Under the pieces are notes generated by a model, which saw nothing but the letters and a program-made list of their open reading frames with translations, made no database searches and was not told where the DNA came from. Both the position numbers and the translations under genes were made by a program. This document shows, in pieces, positions 1 through 6,835 of a DNA stretch of 7,643 bases; positions within the stretch are counted from its first letter, which is position 1, and each line of letters opens with the position of its first letter. The stretch is from Myxococcales bacterium UBA5297 (GTDB taxonomy: Bacteria; Myxococcota; Myxococcia; Myxococcales; UBA5297): the NCBI GenBank assembly GCA_002408385.1, contig DHSB01000029.1:3129-10771 (forward strand), written 5' to 3'.

Positions 1-1816
1 CCGCGAGGCGCACGAGCCGGCGGTGCTGCTCTATCGCACGAGCTCGACGAACGTCCTGGTCGCCATCGCCGCAGCCCACCTGCTCGAGGGGCCGGACGGT
101 CCGCTCGAGCAGGGCCCGAGCGAGCGGCGCGCGGGCCTGCTCGTCAAGCGCTGGGAGCTGTCGGTCGACATCGGCGAGACCTACCGGCTCGACCGCATCG
201 TCGCCCTGCACACCTCGCGCGACGGCGGCGACCCGGTGCGCGAGGCGCTCGAGCGCGCCCGCGAGGCGGGCCTGGGCGACGGGCGCCGGCTGGTGCGCCG
301 CCACAAGCGAAGCTGGCAGCGGCGCTGGCAGGCCGTGGACATCGAGATCGAGGGCGACGACGAGGCCCAGCGCTCGCTGCGCTTTGCGGCCTACCACCTG
401 ATCAGCGCGGCCAACCCCGAAGACGAGCGCGTCTCCATCGCCGCCCGCACCCTGAGCGGCGACGCGTACAAAGGGCACGTCTTCTGGGACACCGACATCT
501 TCATCCTGCCGTTTTTCACCTTCACCGACCCGCCCTCGACCCGCGCGATGCTCATGTACCGCTGGCACACGCTGCCCGCGGCGCGCGAGAAGGCCCGTTC
601 GATGGGCTACCGGGGCGCGCTCTACGCCTGGGAGTCGGCCGACACCGGCGAGGAGACGACCCCGCGGTTCATGAGGGCCCCGGACGGCGAGATGGTGCGC
701 ATCGTCACCGGGGAGCAGGAGCACCACATCAGCGCCGACGTCGCCTACGCGGTCTGGCAGTACTGGGCGGCCAGCGGCGACGACGAGTTTCTCTGGGCCC
801 ACGGCGCGGAGATGCTCCTCGAGACCGCCCGCTTCTGGTCGACCCGCGGCCGGCTCGAGGAGGACGGGCGCTACCACATCCGCAAGGTGGTCGGGCCCGA
901 CGAGTATCACGAGGGGGTCGACGACAACGCCTTCACCAACCTGATGGCCGGGTGGAACCTCGAGCGCGGGCTCGAGGTCGCCCGCATGATGGCCGAGCGC
1001 CGGCCCGAGGCGTGGGCGAGCCTGCGGGAGAGGCTCGAGCTGCGCGACGAGGAGCTCGAGCGCTGGGCACAGCTCGCGGGCGCGATGTACGTGGCCTACG
1101 ACGAGGCGAGCGGCCTCATCGAGCAGTTCGCGGGCTTCCACCGGCTCGAGGAGTTCGACCTGCGGCCGCTGCGCCGGCAGGGCAAGCGCGGCCTCCCGCT
1201 CGACCTGCTGCTCGGCCGCGAGCGCACGGTGAAGACGAAGATCATCAAGCAGGCCGACGTGGTGATGGCGCTGCACCTGCTGTGGGACCGCTTCGACGCG
1301 CGGACCCGGGGAGCGAACTTCGACTACTACGAGCCGCGCACCTGCCACGGCAGCTCGCTCAGCCCGGCGACGCACGCGGTGGTCGCCGCGCGGCTGGGCG
1401 AGACGGCTGTCGCCGAGGCCTACTTCATCCAGGCCGCGCGCATCGACCTGGCCAACAACATGGGCAACGCCGCCGGCGGGGTGCACGCGGCGGCGCTCGG
1501 CGGGCTGTGGCAGGCGGCCGTCTTCGGGTTCGCGGGCATGCAGCTCAAGGCCGAGGGCCTGCTGTTCGACCCGCACCTGCCGCTGCGCTGGCAGGCGCTG
1601 CGCTTCCCGGTCAAGTACCGCGGGGTGGGGCTGCGGGTCGAGATCCGGCAGGACCCGCTCCTCTTTCGGGCGCGGGTCGAGGGGCCGGGCAGCGCCTTCG
1701 TCAAGCTCGAGGGCGGCGAGGCGAAGGAGCTGAGCGCGGGGCGCGACTACGTCTCGCTCGGCTCCGAGGCGGGCTGGGGGCCTTGGGAAGAGCAGCAGCC
1801 GCCCGAGCAGGGTTAG
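1..1816 (+). CDS. Glycoside hydrolase family 65 enzyme, probable disaccharide phosphorylase (5' end cut by window)
   Basis: The frame is open from base 2 to the TAG at 1814-1816, so the start lies outside the window. The GTG at 23 is only an internal codon. About 604 residues are visible; GH65 proteins are usually 750-800, so much of the N-terminal beta-sandwich domain is missing. Seen: FWDTD (482-496) in the (alpha/alpha)6 barrel; GPDEYHE (893-913), whose last Glu (911-913) matches the family's catalytic acid; KQADVV (from 1247); and HGSSLSP (from 1346), the loop that lines the phosphate side of the active site in phosphorylases. The last 80 or so residues look like the C-terminal beta domain. 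Known family activity: reversible phosphorolysis of alpha-glucosides such as trehalose, maltose, kojibiose or nigerose, giving beta-glucose 1-phosphate in the cytoplasm. The substrate cannot be read from the sequence, and a few members are hydrolases. No phosphoglucomutase domain is fused at the C-terminus. A stress-protein gene follows after 24 bases. Confidence 0.93.
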   Translation, partial: REAHEPAVLLYRTSSTNVLVAIAAAHLLEGPDGPLEQGPSERRAGLLVKRWELSVDIGETYRLDRIVALHTSRDGGDPVREALERAREAGLGDGRRLVRRHKRSWQRRWQAVDIEIEGDDEAQRSLRFAAYHLISAANPEDERVSIAARTLSGDAYKGHVFWDTDIFILPFFTFTDPPSTRAMLMYRWHTLPAAREKARSMGYRGALYAWESADTGEETTPRFMRAPDGEMVRIVTGEQEHHISADVAYAVWQYWAASGDDEFLWAHGAEMLLETARFWSTRGRLEEDGRYHIRKVVGPDEYHEGVDDNAFTNLMAGWNLERGLEVARMMAERRPEAWASLRERLELRDEELERWAQLAGAMYVAYDEASGLIEQFAGFHRLEEFDLRPLRRQGKRGLPLDLLLGRERTVKTKIIKQADVVMALHLLWDRFDARTRGANFDYYEPRTCHGSSLSPATHAVVAARLGETAVAEAYFIQAARIDLANNMGNAAGGVHAAALGGLWQAAVFGFAGMQLKAEGLLFDPHLPLRWQALRFPVKYRGVGLRVEIRQDPLLFRARVEGPGSAFVKLEGGEAKELSAGRDYVSLGSEAGWGPWEEQQPPEQG

Positions 1817-1827
1817 AGGCGGCGGTC

Positions 1828-1834
1828 AGGGGAG
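1828..1834 (+). promoter_or_regulatory. Ribosome binding site of the universal stress protein gene
   Basis: AGGGGAG lies six bases before the ATG at 1841. It supports that start over the in-frame ATGs at 1871 and 1901. The one at 1901 has a weaker GGGGA at 1888-1892 and remains possible, since the conserved domain only begins near residue 27. Confidence 0.6.
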
Positions 1835-1840
1835 AGCGCG

Positions 1841-2797
1841 ATGGCGGATGGGCACGAGGCGGCAGGCGGGATGCTCGGGCAGGCGCCGGGGACCGGGCCG
1901 ATGGCGGGGGTGAGCGAGCCGCGGATAGTGGTCCCGCTCGACGGCAGCGAGGGCGCGCTGGTCGCGCTGCCGGTCGCGCGGGGGCTCGCGCAGGTGATCG
2001 GCGCGACGATCCACCTGCTGCACGTCAGCGAGCAGGCGCTCCCCTTGCGCGAGGTGACCCGGCTGCTCGGGCTGAGCCCGGAGCTGATGGAAGGGGTGAT
2101 CCTCGACGAGCTGACCGGAGACCCGGCCGAGCGGATCGCACAGTTCGGCTGTGAGCCGGGGACGATGCTGGTGATGGCCTCGCACTCGAACCACGGCAAG
2201 TACGGCCTGGGCGAGGTGAGCTCGCGGGTGCTCGAGCTGGCGAGCTGCCCGCTGGTGCTGGTGCGCCGCGAGCGCGGGATGGCGCCCTGGCGGCTGCAGC
2301 GCATGCTGCTGCCGCACGACGGCTCGCCGGTGACCGCCGCGGGCTTTTTTCCCGCGGTGAGGCTCGCGCAGCAGGCCGAGGCCTCGGTCTTCGTGCTGCA
2401 CGTCGCGACGCTGACCGGGGAGCCGATGCCCGGGTCGCTGCCGGTGCCGCCCTATGTCGACCAGCCTCACCTCGAGTGGCCCGAGTGGACCCTCGAGTTC
2501 CTCGAGCGCATGGATGTCTTCACCGAGACCGCCGCCGCGCTGCAGCCGAGGCTCTTCCTGTCCAAGGGCAAGCCGGGAGAGGAGATCCTGCGCTTTGCGC
2601 GCGAGCGCAGCATCGACCTGATCGCGGTCTCCTGGCACGGCACGCTCGAGCCGCAGCGGGCCGGCACGCTCAAGGAGATCATCGACAGCGCCCCCTGCCC
2701 GGTCCTCTTCGCCAAGGCGCCCGAGGAGGAGCCGGCCGAGACCAAGCACCGGGGGACGATCGATCTGCGGAACGCGGGGCCCTTCCTGCATTCGTAG
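1841..2797 (+). CDS. Tandem-domain universal stress protein (UspA family)
   Basis: A 318-residue soluble protein with two Usp folds in a row. Domain 1 is about residues 27-142: it opens with RIVVPLDGS (Asp34) and closes with ASCPLVLV. Domain 2 is about 152-292: it opens with RMLLPHDGS (Asp160) and closes with APCPVLFAK. The opening beta strand with Asp and the closing CPV/CPL strand are Usp hallmarks. The usual nucleotide loop G-2x-G-9x-G-S/T is not intact. Domain 1 has HGKYGLGEVSS in its place, and domain 2 has WHGTLEPQRAGTLKE, so ATP binding is uncertain in both. Domain 2 also carries a long insert (about 190-230) rich in Pro and acidic residues, and the last 25 residues form a polar tail. 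The 24-base gap to the GH65 gene suggests one operon. Usp proteins act in the cytoplasm in stress survival; a specific role here, such as control of sugar reserves, is inference. The ATG at 1841 is chosen for its ribosome binding site. Confidence 0.9.
   Translation: MADGHEAAGGMLGQAPGTGPMAGVSEPRIVVPLDGSEGALVALPVARGLAQVIGATIHLLHVSEQALPLREVTRLLGLSPELMEGVILDELTGDPAERIAQFGCEPGTMLVMASHSNHGKYGLGEVSSRVLELASCPLVLVRRERGMAPWRLQRMLLPHDGSPVTAAGFFPAVRLAQQAEASVFVLHVATLTGEPMPGSLPVPPYVDQPHLEWPEWTLEFLERMDVFTETAAALQPRLFLSKGKPGEEILRFARERSIDLIAVSWHGTLEPQRAGTLKEIIDSAPCPVLFAKAPEEEPAETKHRGTIDLRNAGPFLHS
2337..2357. repeat. Perfect GC hairpin with T-rich loop inside the stress protein gene
   Basis: CCGCGGG (2337-2343) and CCCGCGG (2351-2357) are exact inverted copies around the seven-base loop CTTTTTT. 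The T6 run encodes Phe169-Phe170 as TTT TTT, whereas nearby Phe codons are TTC. It lies in the coding sequence, so chance is possible. The T run sits in the loop, not after the stem, so it is not a standard terminator on either strand. Confidence 0.5.
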
Positions 2798-2846
2798 GGG
2801 GCGCCGCCGCGGGGCCGGTTGGGGGCGCCTGGCGATGCGCCCCTAC
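2794..2846. terminator. Inverted repeat over two convergent stop codons; possible bidirectional terminator or REP-like palindrome
   Basis: GTAGGGGGCGC at 2794-2804 faces GCGCCCCTAC at 2837-2846, an inverted repeat with one extra G. A second copy of GGGGGCGCC (2821-2829) gives a tighter alternative hairpin: GGGGCGC 2822-2828 pairs with GCGCCCC 2837-2843 around an eight-base loop. The TAG in the left arm is the stop of the stress protein gene (2795-2797). The CTA in the right arm is the stop of the kinase gene on the other strand. No T run follows on either strand, so rho-independent termination is not proven. Short GTAGGGGCG-type palindromes occur in many copies in various bacterial genomes, which is the other reading. 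Confidence 0.5.
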
Positions 2847-5800
2847 TGCGGCAGGAACCCTTCGGCCTTCGCCCGCTCGAGCAGCGTCTTCGGGTCGGCG
2901 TCGAGCGCCGAGAACTCCATCGGGTAGAGCCCGACGACGTTGGCGTCGCCGATGGCCAGGGTCGAGCCGTTGGGCGAGATCGCCACGGCCACCACCTCGA
3001 GGGTCGAGCTGATCATCAGGAGCTGTTCGCCGGTGGTCGTGTCCCAGATTCGGGCGGTCCGATCGTCGCTGCCGCTGGCGAGCAGGCGGCCGTTGGGCGA
3101 CATCTGCGCGGAGTCGACCCACTGCTTGTGGCCGACGAAGCGGCGCAGCGGCGCCCCTCTCGTCGCGTCCCAGAGGATGATCTGCCAGTCCTTGCCCGCG
3201 CTGATGACCTGACGGCTGTCCGGGCTCCACTCGACGTCCCAGGCCCAGTCGGTGTGGCCCGAGAGCACCTTGAGCAGCTTGCGCGTGGCGAGATCCCAGA
3301 TCAGCACCTCGCGGTCCATGCCGGCCGAGGCGAGCCGGGTGCCGTCGGGCGAGAAGGCGACGTCGTTGACCGGCGATTTGTGCCCGCGCAGCTCGCCGAG
3401 ATGCTTGCCGTTCGCCGCGTCCCATAAGCGCACCGCGTGGTCGTTGCCCGCGGTGGCGATGAGCTTGCCGTCGGCCGAGAAGTCGACGCCCTGCAGCTCG
3501 GCGTCGCTCGCCTGAACGGTCAGCAGCAGCGTGCCCTTGCGCACGTTCCAGACGCGCAGCGAGCGGTCCTTCGAGATGGTCGCGAGCCGGGCGCCGTCGG
3601 GGCTGAAGGCGAGGCGGTCGACGCGCGAGGTGTGGCCCGTGAGCGTGTGGAGCAGCCTGCGCGAGGCGACGTCCCAGATCTTGACGGTCTTGTCCCAGCT
3701 TCCCGAGGCGAGCAGCGAGCCGTCGGGCGAGAAGTCGAGCCCGTAGATGAGGTCGGTGTGGCCGGCCAGGGTGACCAGGCCGGTCTCCTTGCGCAGCCTC
3801 CAGACCTTGAGCGTGCGGTCGTAGCTGGTGGTCGCGAAGCTGTCGCCGGCCGGGTTGAAGGTGACCCCGGTGACGAAGTCGGCGTGGTTTTCGAGCGTGA
3901 CGAGCGGCTTGCCGACCTTGCCGCCCCACAGCCGCACCTGCGTGTCCCAGCTTCCGGTCAGCAGGATCTCGCCGTCGGGCGACCAGGCGAGGTCGACGAC
4001 GCCGTTGTGGTGCCCCTCGAAGCTCTGCACCGGGGCGCCGGTGGCCGTCTCGAAGAGCCGGACCGCCTGTTCGTTCTTGCAGGCCGCGGCGATCTTGGTG
4101 CCGTCGGGGGTGAAGGCAATCGACTCGACGGCGCTGGCAAAGCGCGCGAGCACCGAGCGCTGCTCGCCGCTCGCCACGTCCCAGAGCCGCAGGGTCTTGT
4201 CGGCGCCGGCCGAGGCGAGGGTCTTGCCGTCGGGCGAGAAGGCGAGGTCGTCGACGTCGCCGGCGTGGCCGCGAAGCGCCCCGCGCTGTTTGCCGCTGGC
4301 CGTGTCCCAGAAGAGGATCGCGCCGTCCCAGCCACACGAGGCGAGCAGCTTGCCGTCGGGCGAGAAGGCGACCGCGCGCACCGGCTTGGTGTGGCCGCGC
4401 AAGACAAAGCGCCGCTCGCCGGTGGCGGTATTCCAGAGGATGACCCGCTGGTCGTTGGAGGCCGAGGCGAGAAGCCTGCCGTCCGGCGAGTAGGCCACCG
4501 ACTCGACGCGCCCCTCGTGGCCCTTGAGCAGGTGCTCGAGCTCGCGGGTCTCGAGGCTCCAGACCCGCACCTTGTTGTCCCAGCTCCCCACGGCAACGCG
4601 CCTGCCGTCCGGTGAGAACGAGGGGCGGGTGAGCACCTCGTCGGCGGTGAAGGTGTGCAAGAGGTCGGTCAGGCCGTGGAGCTGGGTCTGGTAGATCGTC
4701 GAGGCGGCCTTCACCCGCAGGGCCCGGCCCTCGGGGGTCGAGGCCGTGAACTCCTCGCTGTAGAAGGGGCTGCGCGGGTGCACCGGGTTGTGCAGCAGCG
4801 ACTGCGCGGCGTAGCCGGCGGCCGACAGCAGGCAGAAGTCCTCCTTGAGCCTGTCGGCCTTCTCCACGTAGGCGGCGGCGAGGTGGTAGTTGGCGGTCAG
4901 CCGCTCGCGGTGCTCCTTCTCGCGGGCGACCTCCATCTCCTGGCGCGCGCTGCGCTCGCGGGCGAGCGAGACGGTGACGATGACGAGGGCGCCGATGATC
5001 ACCGTGAGCAGCAAGCCGGCGACGGCCATCGCGCGCTTGTGCTGGCGGGCGAAGCGGTGGAACAGCTCCCACGAGCTGTAGTGGTAGGCGGCGACCCGGC
5101 CGCCGGTCATGTACGACTCGATCTCGTCGGCGAGGTCCTTGGCGCCCTGGTAGCGCTTGGTCTTCTCGCGCTGCAGGGCCTTCTCGGCGACCGCGGCGAG
5201 CTCGGGGGGGGCCTCGGGGCAGACCTTCTTGACCGGCTTGACCACGCCGCGGCCGGCGTTCATCAGCACGATCGCCTCGGTCTTGCCGGTGTGGGGAGGC
5301 TGGCCGGTCAGCAGTTGGTAGAGCAGCGCGCCCAGGCCGTAGACGTCCGAGCGCTCGTCGATCTCCTCGACCTTGCCGAGCGCCTGCTCGGGGCTCATGT
5401 AGCCGGGGGTTCCGATGGCCGAGCCGGCTATCGTCTCGGCGAGCGCGTCCTCGCGCAGCAGCCGCGCCTCGCTCTCGATGTCGACCCCGCGGATCTCCTG
5501 CTTGCCGCTCACCTTGGCGATGCCCCAGTCGAGCAGCACCGTCTCGCCGAACTCGCCGACCATGGCGTTGGCCGGCTTGATGTCGCGATGGATGACCCCG
5601 CGGCTGTGGGCGTAGGCGATGGCGCTGCAGATGTCGAGGAAGGGCTTGAGCAGTCGCAGCCGTTCGCGCAGCGTCTTGCAGGCGGCCAGCCGCTGGGAGA
5701 GCGTCACCCCGCGCACGAAGCGCATCGTGTAGTAGAGCGCCCCGTCCTTGCGGCGCCCCAGGTCGTAGACCGGCACGATGTTCGGGTGCTCGAGCTGGCC

Positions 5801-6364
5801 GGTGACGCGCGCCTCGCGCAGCAGGCGCTGCATCTCGACGCTGGTCATCGAGGCGCCGGGCCGACCGGTGCGCGAAGTGCCGGCCTCGTCGAGGGCGACC
5901 TCCTTGAGGGCGACGTCGCGGCCGATGTGCTCGTCGTAGGCGAGCAGGATGCGCGCCTGGCCGCCGCTGGCGTGCAGGTGGCGGATGACGTACCGGCCGG
6001 CGTGTTCGATGGCCAGGGTGTCGGCGCCCGACTCCTGTTCGGCAGGAGCGGACTCGGGCGCAGGGGAGGGCAGGGTGCGGGCGGCGCGCATCTTCATCGT
6101 CGACGGCCCGCTCATCCGCCCGCGCTTGGTCGAGGGCTCGGACTCGATCATCGTCGCCGCGGGCTCGATGCCGGCGCGCTGTTCGAGCAGCGCGCGCTGG
6201 CTGGCGCTGATGACCCCATGGCGTTCGAGCCACTCGGCGGGATCGTCGGCCAGGCCCCGGCTGCAGGCCTTGAGCGCCTCGGCAATCTGCTCGGTGGTCG
6301 CCAGGCGAAGCTGTACGGCCAGCTCGGCAAGCTGCTGCAGCCTATTGGTCGTCTGCGTGCCCAC
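2843..6364 (-). CDS. Transmembrane Ser/Thr protein kinase with 14 C-terminal WD40 repeats
   Basis: With a GTG start at 6364 the protein has 1173 residues. A GGAGG at 6375-6379 precedes it by 10 bases. The frame can extend to an ATG at 6487, but those 41 residues are rich in Gly, Pro, Ala and Arg and match nothing. Residues 6-65 form a small helical domain with two similar halves (TTEQIAEAL, ISASQRALL), then a Ser/Pro-rich linker. The kinase domain is about 125-420: loop ASGGQAR, Lys154 in VALKEV, HRDIKPAN with catalytic Asp261, DWG at 279-281 in place of DFG, an activation segment of roughly 47 residues, then GTPGYMSPEQ with Glu326 and DVYGLG. All key catalytic residues are present, so it should be active. 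One membrane helix (about 446-467) follows KRAMAVAG, then a charged, probably coiled-coil stretch. Residues 571-1151 are 14 WD40 repeats. Inference: kinase in the cytoplasm and propellers outside the inner membrane as sensor or binding scaffold. It is the only visible gene facing this way up to the HD-GYP-like gene 494 bases upstream. Confidence 0.95.
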   Translation of the reverse strand: MGTQTTNRLQQLAELAVQLRLATTEQIAEALKACSRGLADDPAEWLERHGVISASQRALLEQRAGIEPAATMIESEPSTKRGRMSGPSTMKMRAARTLPSPAPESAPAEQESGADTLAIEHAGRYVIRHLHASGGQARILLAYDEHIGRDVALKEVALDEAGTSRTGRPGASMTSVEMQRLLREARVTGQLEHPNIVPVYDLGRRKDGALYYTMRFVRGVTLSQRLAACKTLRERLRLLKPFLDICSAIAYAHSRGVIHRDIKPANAMVGEFGETVLLDWGIAKVSGKQEIRGVDIESEARLLREDALAETIAGSAIGTPGYMSPEQALGKVEEIDERSDVYGLGALLYQLLTGQPPHTGKTEAIVLMNAGRGVVKPVKKVCPEAPPELAAVAEKALQREKTKRYQGAKDLADEIESYMTGGRVAAYHYSSWELFHRFARQHKRAMAVAGLLLTVIIGALVIVTVSLARERSARQEMEVAREKEHRERLTANYHLAAAYVEKADRLKEDFCLLSAAGYAAQSLLHNPVHPRSPFYSEEFTASTPEGRALRVKAASTIYQTQLHGLTDLLHTFTADEVLTRPSFSPDGRRVAVGSWDNKVRVWSLETRELEHLLKGHEGRVESVAYSPDGRLLASASNDQRVILWNTATGERRFVLRGHTKPVRAVAFSPDGKLLASCGWDGAILFWDTASGKQRGALRGHAGDVDDLAFSPDGKTLASAGADKTLRLWDVASGEQRSVLARFASAVESIAFTPDGTKIAAACKNEQAVRLFETATGAPVQSFEGHHNGVVDLAWSPDGEILLTGSWDTQVRLWGGKVGKPLVTLENHADFVTGVTFNPAGDSFATTSYDRTLKVWRLRKETGLVTLAGHTDLIYGLDFSPDGSLLASGSWDKTVKIWDVASRRLLHTLTGHTSRVDRLAFSPDGARLATISKDRSLRVWNVRKGTLLLTVQASDAELQGVDFSADGKLIATAGNDHAVRLWDAANGKHLGELRGHKSPVNDVAFSPDGTRLASAGMDREVLIWDLATRKLLKVLSGHTDWAWDVEWSPDSRQVISAGKDWQIILWDATRGAPLRRFVGHKQWVDSAQMSPNGRLLASGSDDRTARIWDTTTGEQLLMISSTLEVVAVAISPNGSTLAIGDANVVGLYPMEFSALDADPKTLLERAKAEGFLPQ
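2912..4654 (-). repeat. Array of 14 WD40 coding repeats, about 126 bases each
   Basis: The F/W/Y-S-P-D-G strand recurs at residues 583, 625, 667, 709, 751, 794, 836, 878, 920, 962, 1004, 1046, 1088 and 1129 of the 1173-residue kinase. Every step is 42 residues except one of 43 and the last of 41. Most repeats end in GH at one turn and WD, WN or WS at the other. GH is missing between blades 4 and 5, 9 and 10, and 13 and 14, and the Trp is replaced in blades 5 (LFE) and 14 (LYP). Fourteen blades suit two seven-bladed propellers. On the plus strand the word gccgtcgggcgagaag recurs several times (for example near 3346, 4226 and 4352), so the DNA itself is repetitive. Confidence 0.9.
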
Positions 6365-6374
6365 TGCGCTCGTT

Positions 6375-6379
6375 CCTCC
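6375..6379 (-). promoter_or_regulatory. Ribosome binding site deciding the kinase start
   Basis: Reading the minus strand, GGAGG ends 10 bases before the GTG at 6364. No comparable purine box was noted before the ATG at 6487. This favours the shorter 1173-residue kinase. Confidence 0.6.
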
Positions 6380-6455
6380 AGCCGGCCCCGCCCCCGGGAA
6401 GAGCCCGGCCCGCCTCGGCGCTCTCGAGCGATGCGTCGCGGTGGCCCGGGTTCCG

Positions 6456-6469
6456 CCTGGTTCACCAGG
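6456..6469. promoter_or_regulatory. Small palindrome in the probable kinase leader, possible operator
   Basis: CCTGGT (6456-6461) and ACCAGG (6464-6469) are exact inverted copies separated by two bases. It lies about 90 bases upstream of the GTG start and downstream of the promoter candidate. It could bind a dimeric repressor or form a small RNA hairpin. No known operator is recognised. Confidence 0.25.
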
Positions 6470-6492
6470 AAGATACCCGCATCCCAAACGCG

Positions 6493-6519
6493 TCGATAGT
6501 TACTCGACAATCGGCGCAA
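6493..6519 (-). promoter_or_regulatory. Weak promoter candidate for the kinase gene
   Basis: On the minus strand TTGCGC (6519-6514) and TATCGA (6498-6493) are 15 bases apart in the most AT-rich part of the gap. Both match sigma-70 boxes only in their first three bases. A GTCGA-7-TCGAC inverted repeat (6492-6508) overlaps the spacer and the -10-like box, as an operator might. The call rests mainly on composition and position. Confidence 0.2.
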
Positions 6520-6734
6520 CGGCCAGAGCGATGTCCAAACCCTGCCGCGGTTGCCGCCCCAGGCGATCGACCCGGCGGCGGGATTCGCTTCCCGAGGCGT
6601 CGGGTAGCTCCGTCCAAGTCGGAATGGAGAGGCGAAGCCGCGAGCCTCCCGACTCCGAGGAACGCTTCGGTCGGCTTTGCGGTGGGGACGATCGCGGTTC
6701 GGTCCAAGTTGCCGGGACAGGATTCGCAGAGCTC

Positions 6735-6801
6735 AGGGGGCGCCAGAGCCGCCGAGCGCCGACCTCTCGCGAGCCAACGCTGCTCCGGGCAGGCGCCCCC
6801 T
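6735..6801. repeat. Ten-base inverted repeat, AGGGGGCGCC facing GGCGCCCCCT
   Basis: AGGGGGCGCC at 6735-6744 and GGCGCCCCCT at 6792-6801 are exact inverted copies about 47 bases apart. The left arm is identical to 2796-2805 in the palindrome at the end of the stress protein and kinase genes. The word is GC-only apart from its end, so a chance match in this composition is quite possible. Both occurrences lie between genes. Confidence 0.35.
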
Positions 6802-6808
6802 CCTCCTC

Positions 6809-6835
6809 GCCTTTCCAGGCAGGGCCGAAAAGGCC
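6809..6835 (-). terminator. Hairpin shortly after the HD-GYP-like gene, weak terminator candidate
   Basis: GGCC (6823-6826) and GGCC (6832-6835) enclose a GAAAA loop. An alternative pairing uses GCCTTT (6809-6814) with AAAGGC (6829-6834). It begins about 24 bases past the minus-strand stop at 6859. No T run follows in the direction of transcription, so it may only be a weak or RNA-protecting hairpin. Confidence 0.25.

Noticed and set aside
952..2154. Plus-strand frame of 400 codons across the GH65/Usp junction
   Set aside because: Arg/Ala/Gly-rich shadow of two genes whose own frames carry clear family motifs.
1826..2791. Minus-strand frame of 321 codons opposite the stress gene
   Set aside because: Composition is Arg/Leu/Gly/His-rich with no domain; the plus-strand Usp reading explains the region.
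3437..4615. Plus-strand open frame with repeated AVGREG-type words
   Set aside because: The repeats mirror the WD40 repeats on the opposite strand, so it is a reflection of that array and not a separate repeat protein.
2912..4654. Possible CRISPR array because of regular short repeats
   Set aside because: The 126-base period codes for WD40 blades and the unit is translated throughout; there are no identical repeats with unique spacers.
2679..6233. Minus-strand open frame of 1184 codons overlapping the kinase gene
   Set aside because: It is rich in Arg, Ala, Gly and Pro, has no domain, and is a shifted reading of the WD40 and kinase codons, which give a fully recognisable protein in the other frame.
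4655..6499. Plus-strand open frame of 614 codons opposite the kinase
   Set aside because: Antisense to intact kinase domain codons. It is rich in Gly, Ala, Val, Leu and Asp, as expected from antisense GC-rich codons, and has no ribosome binding site or domain.
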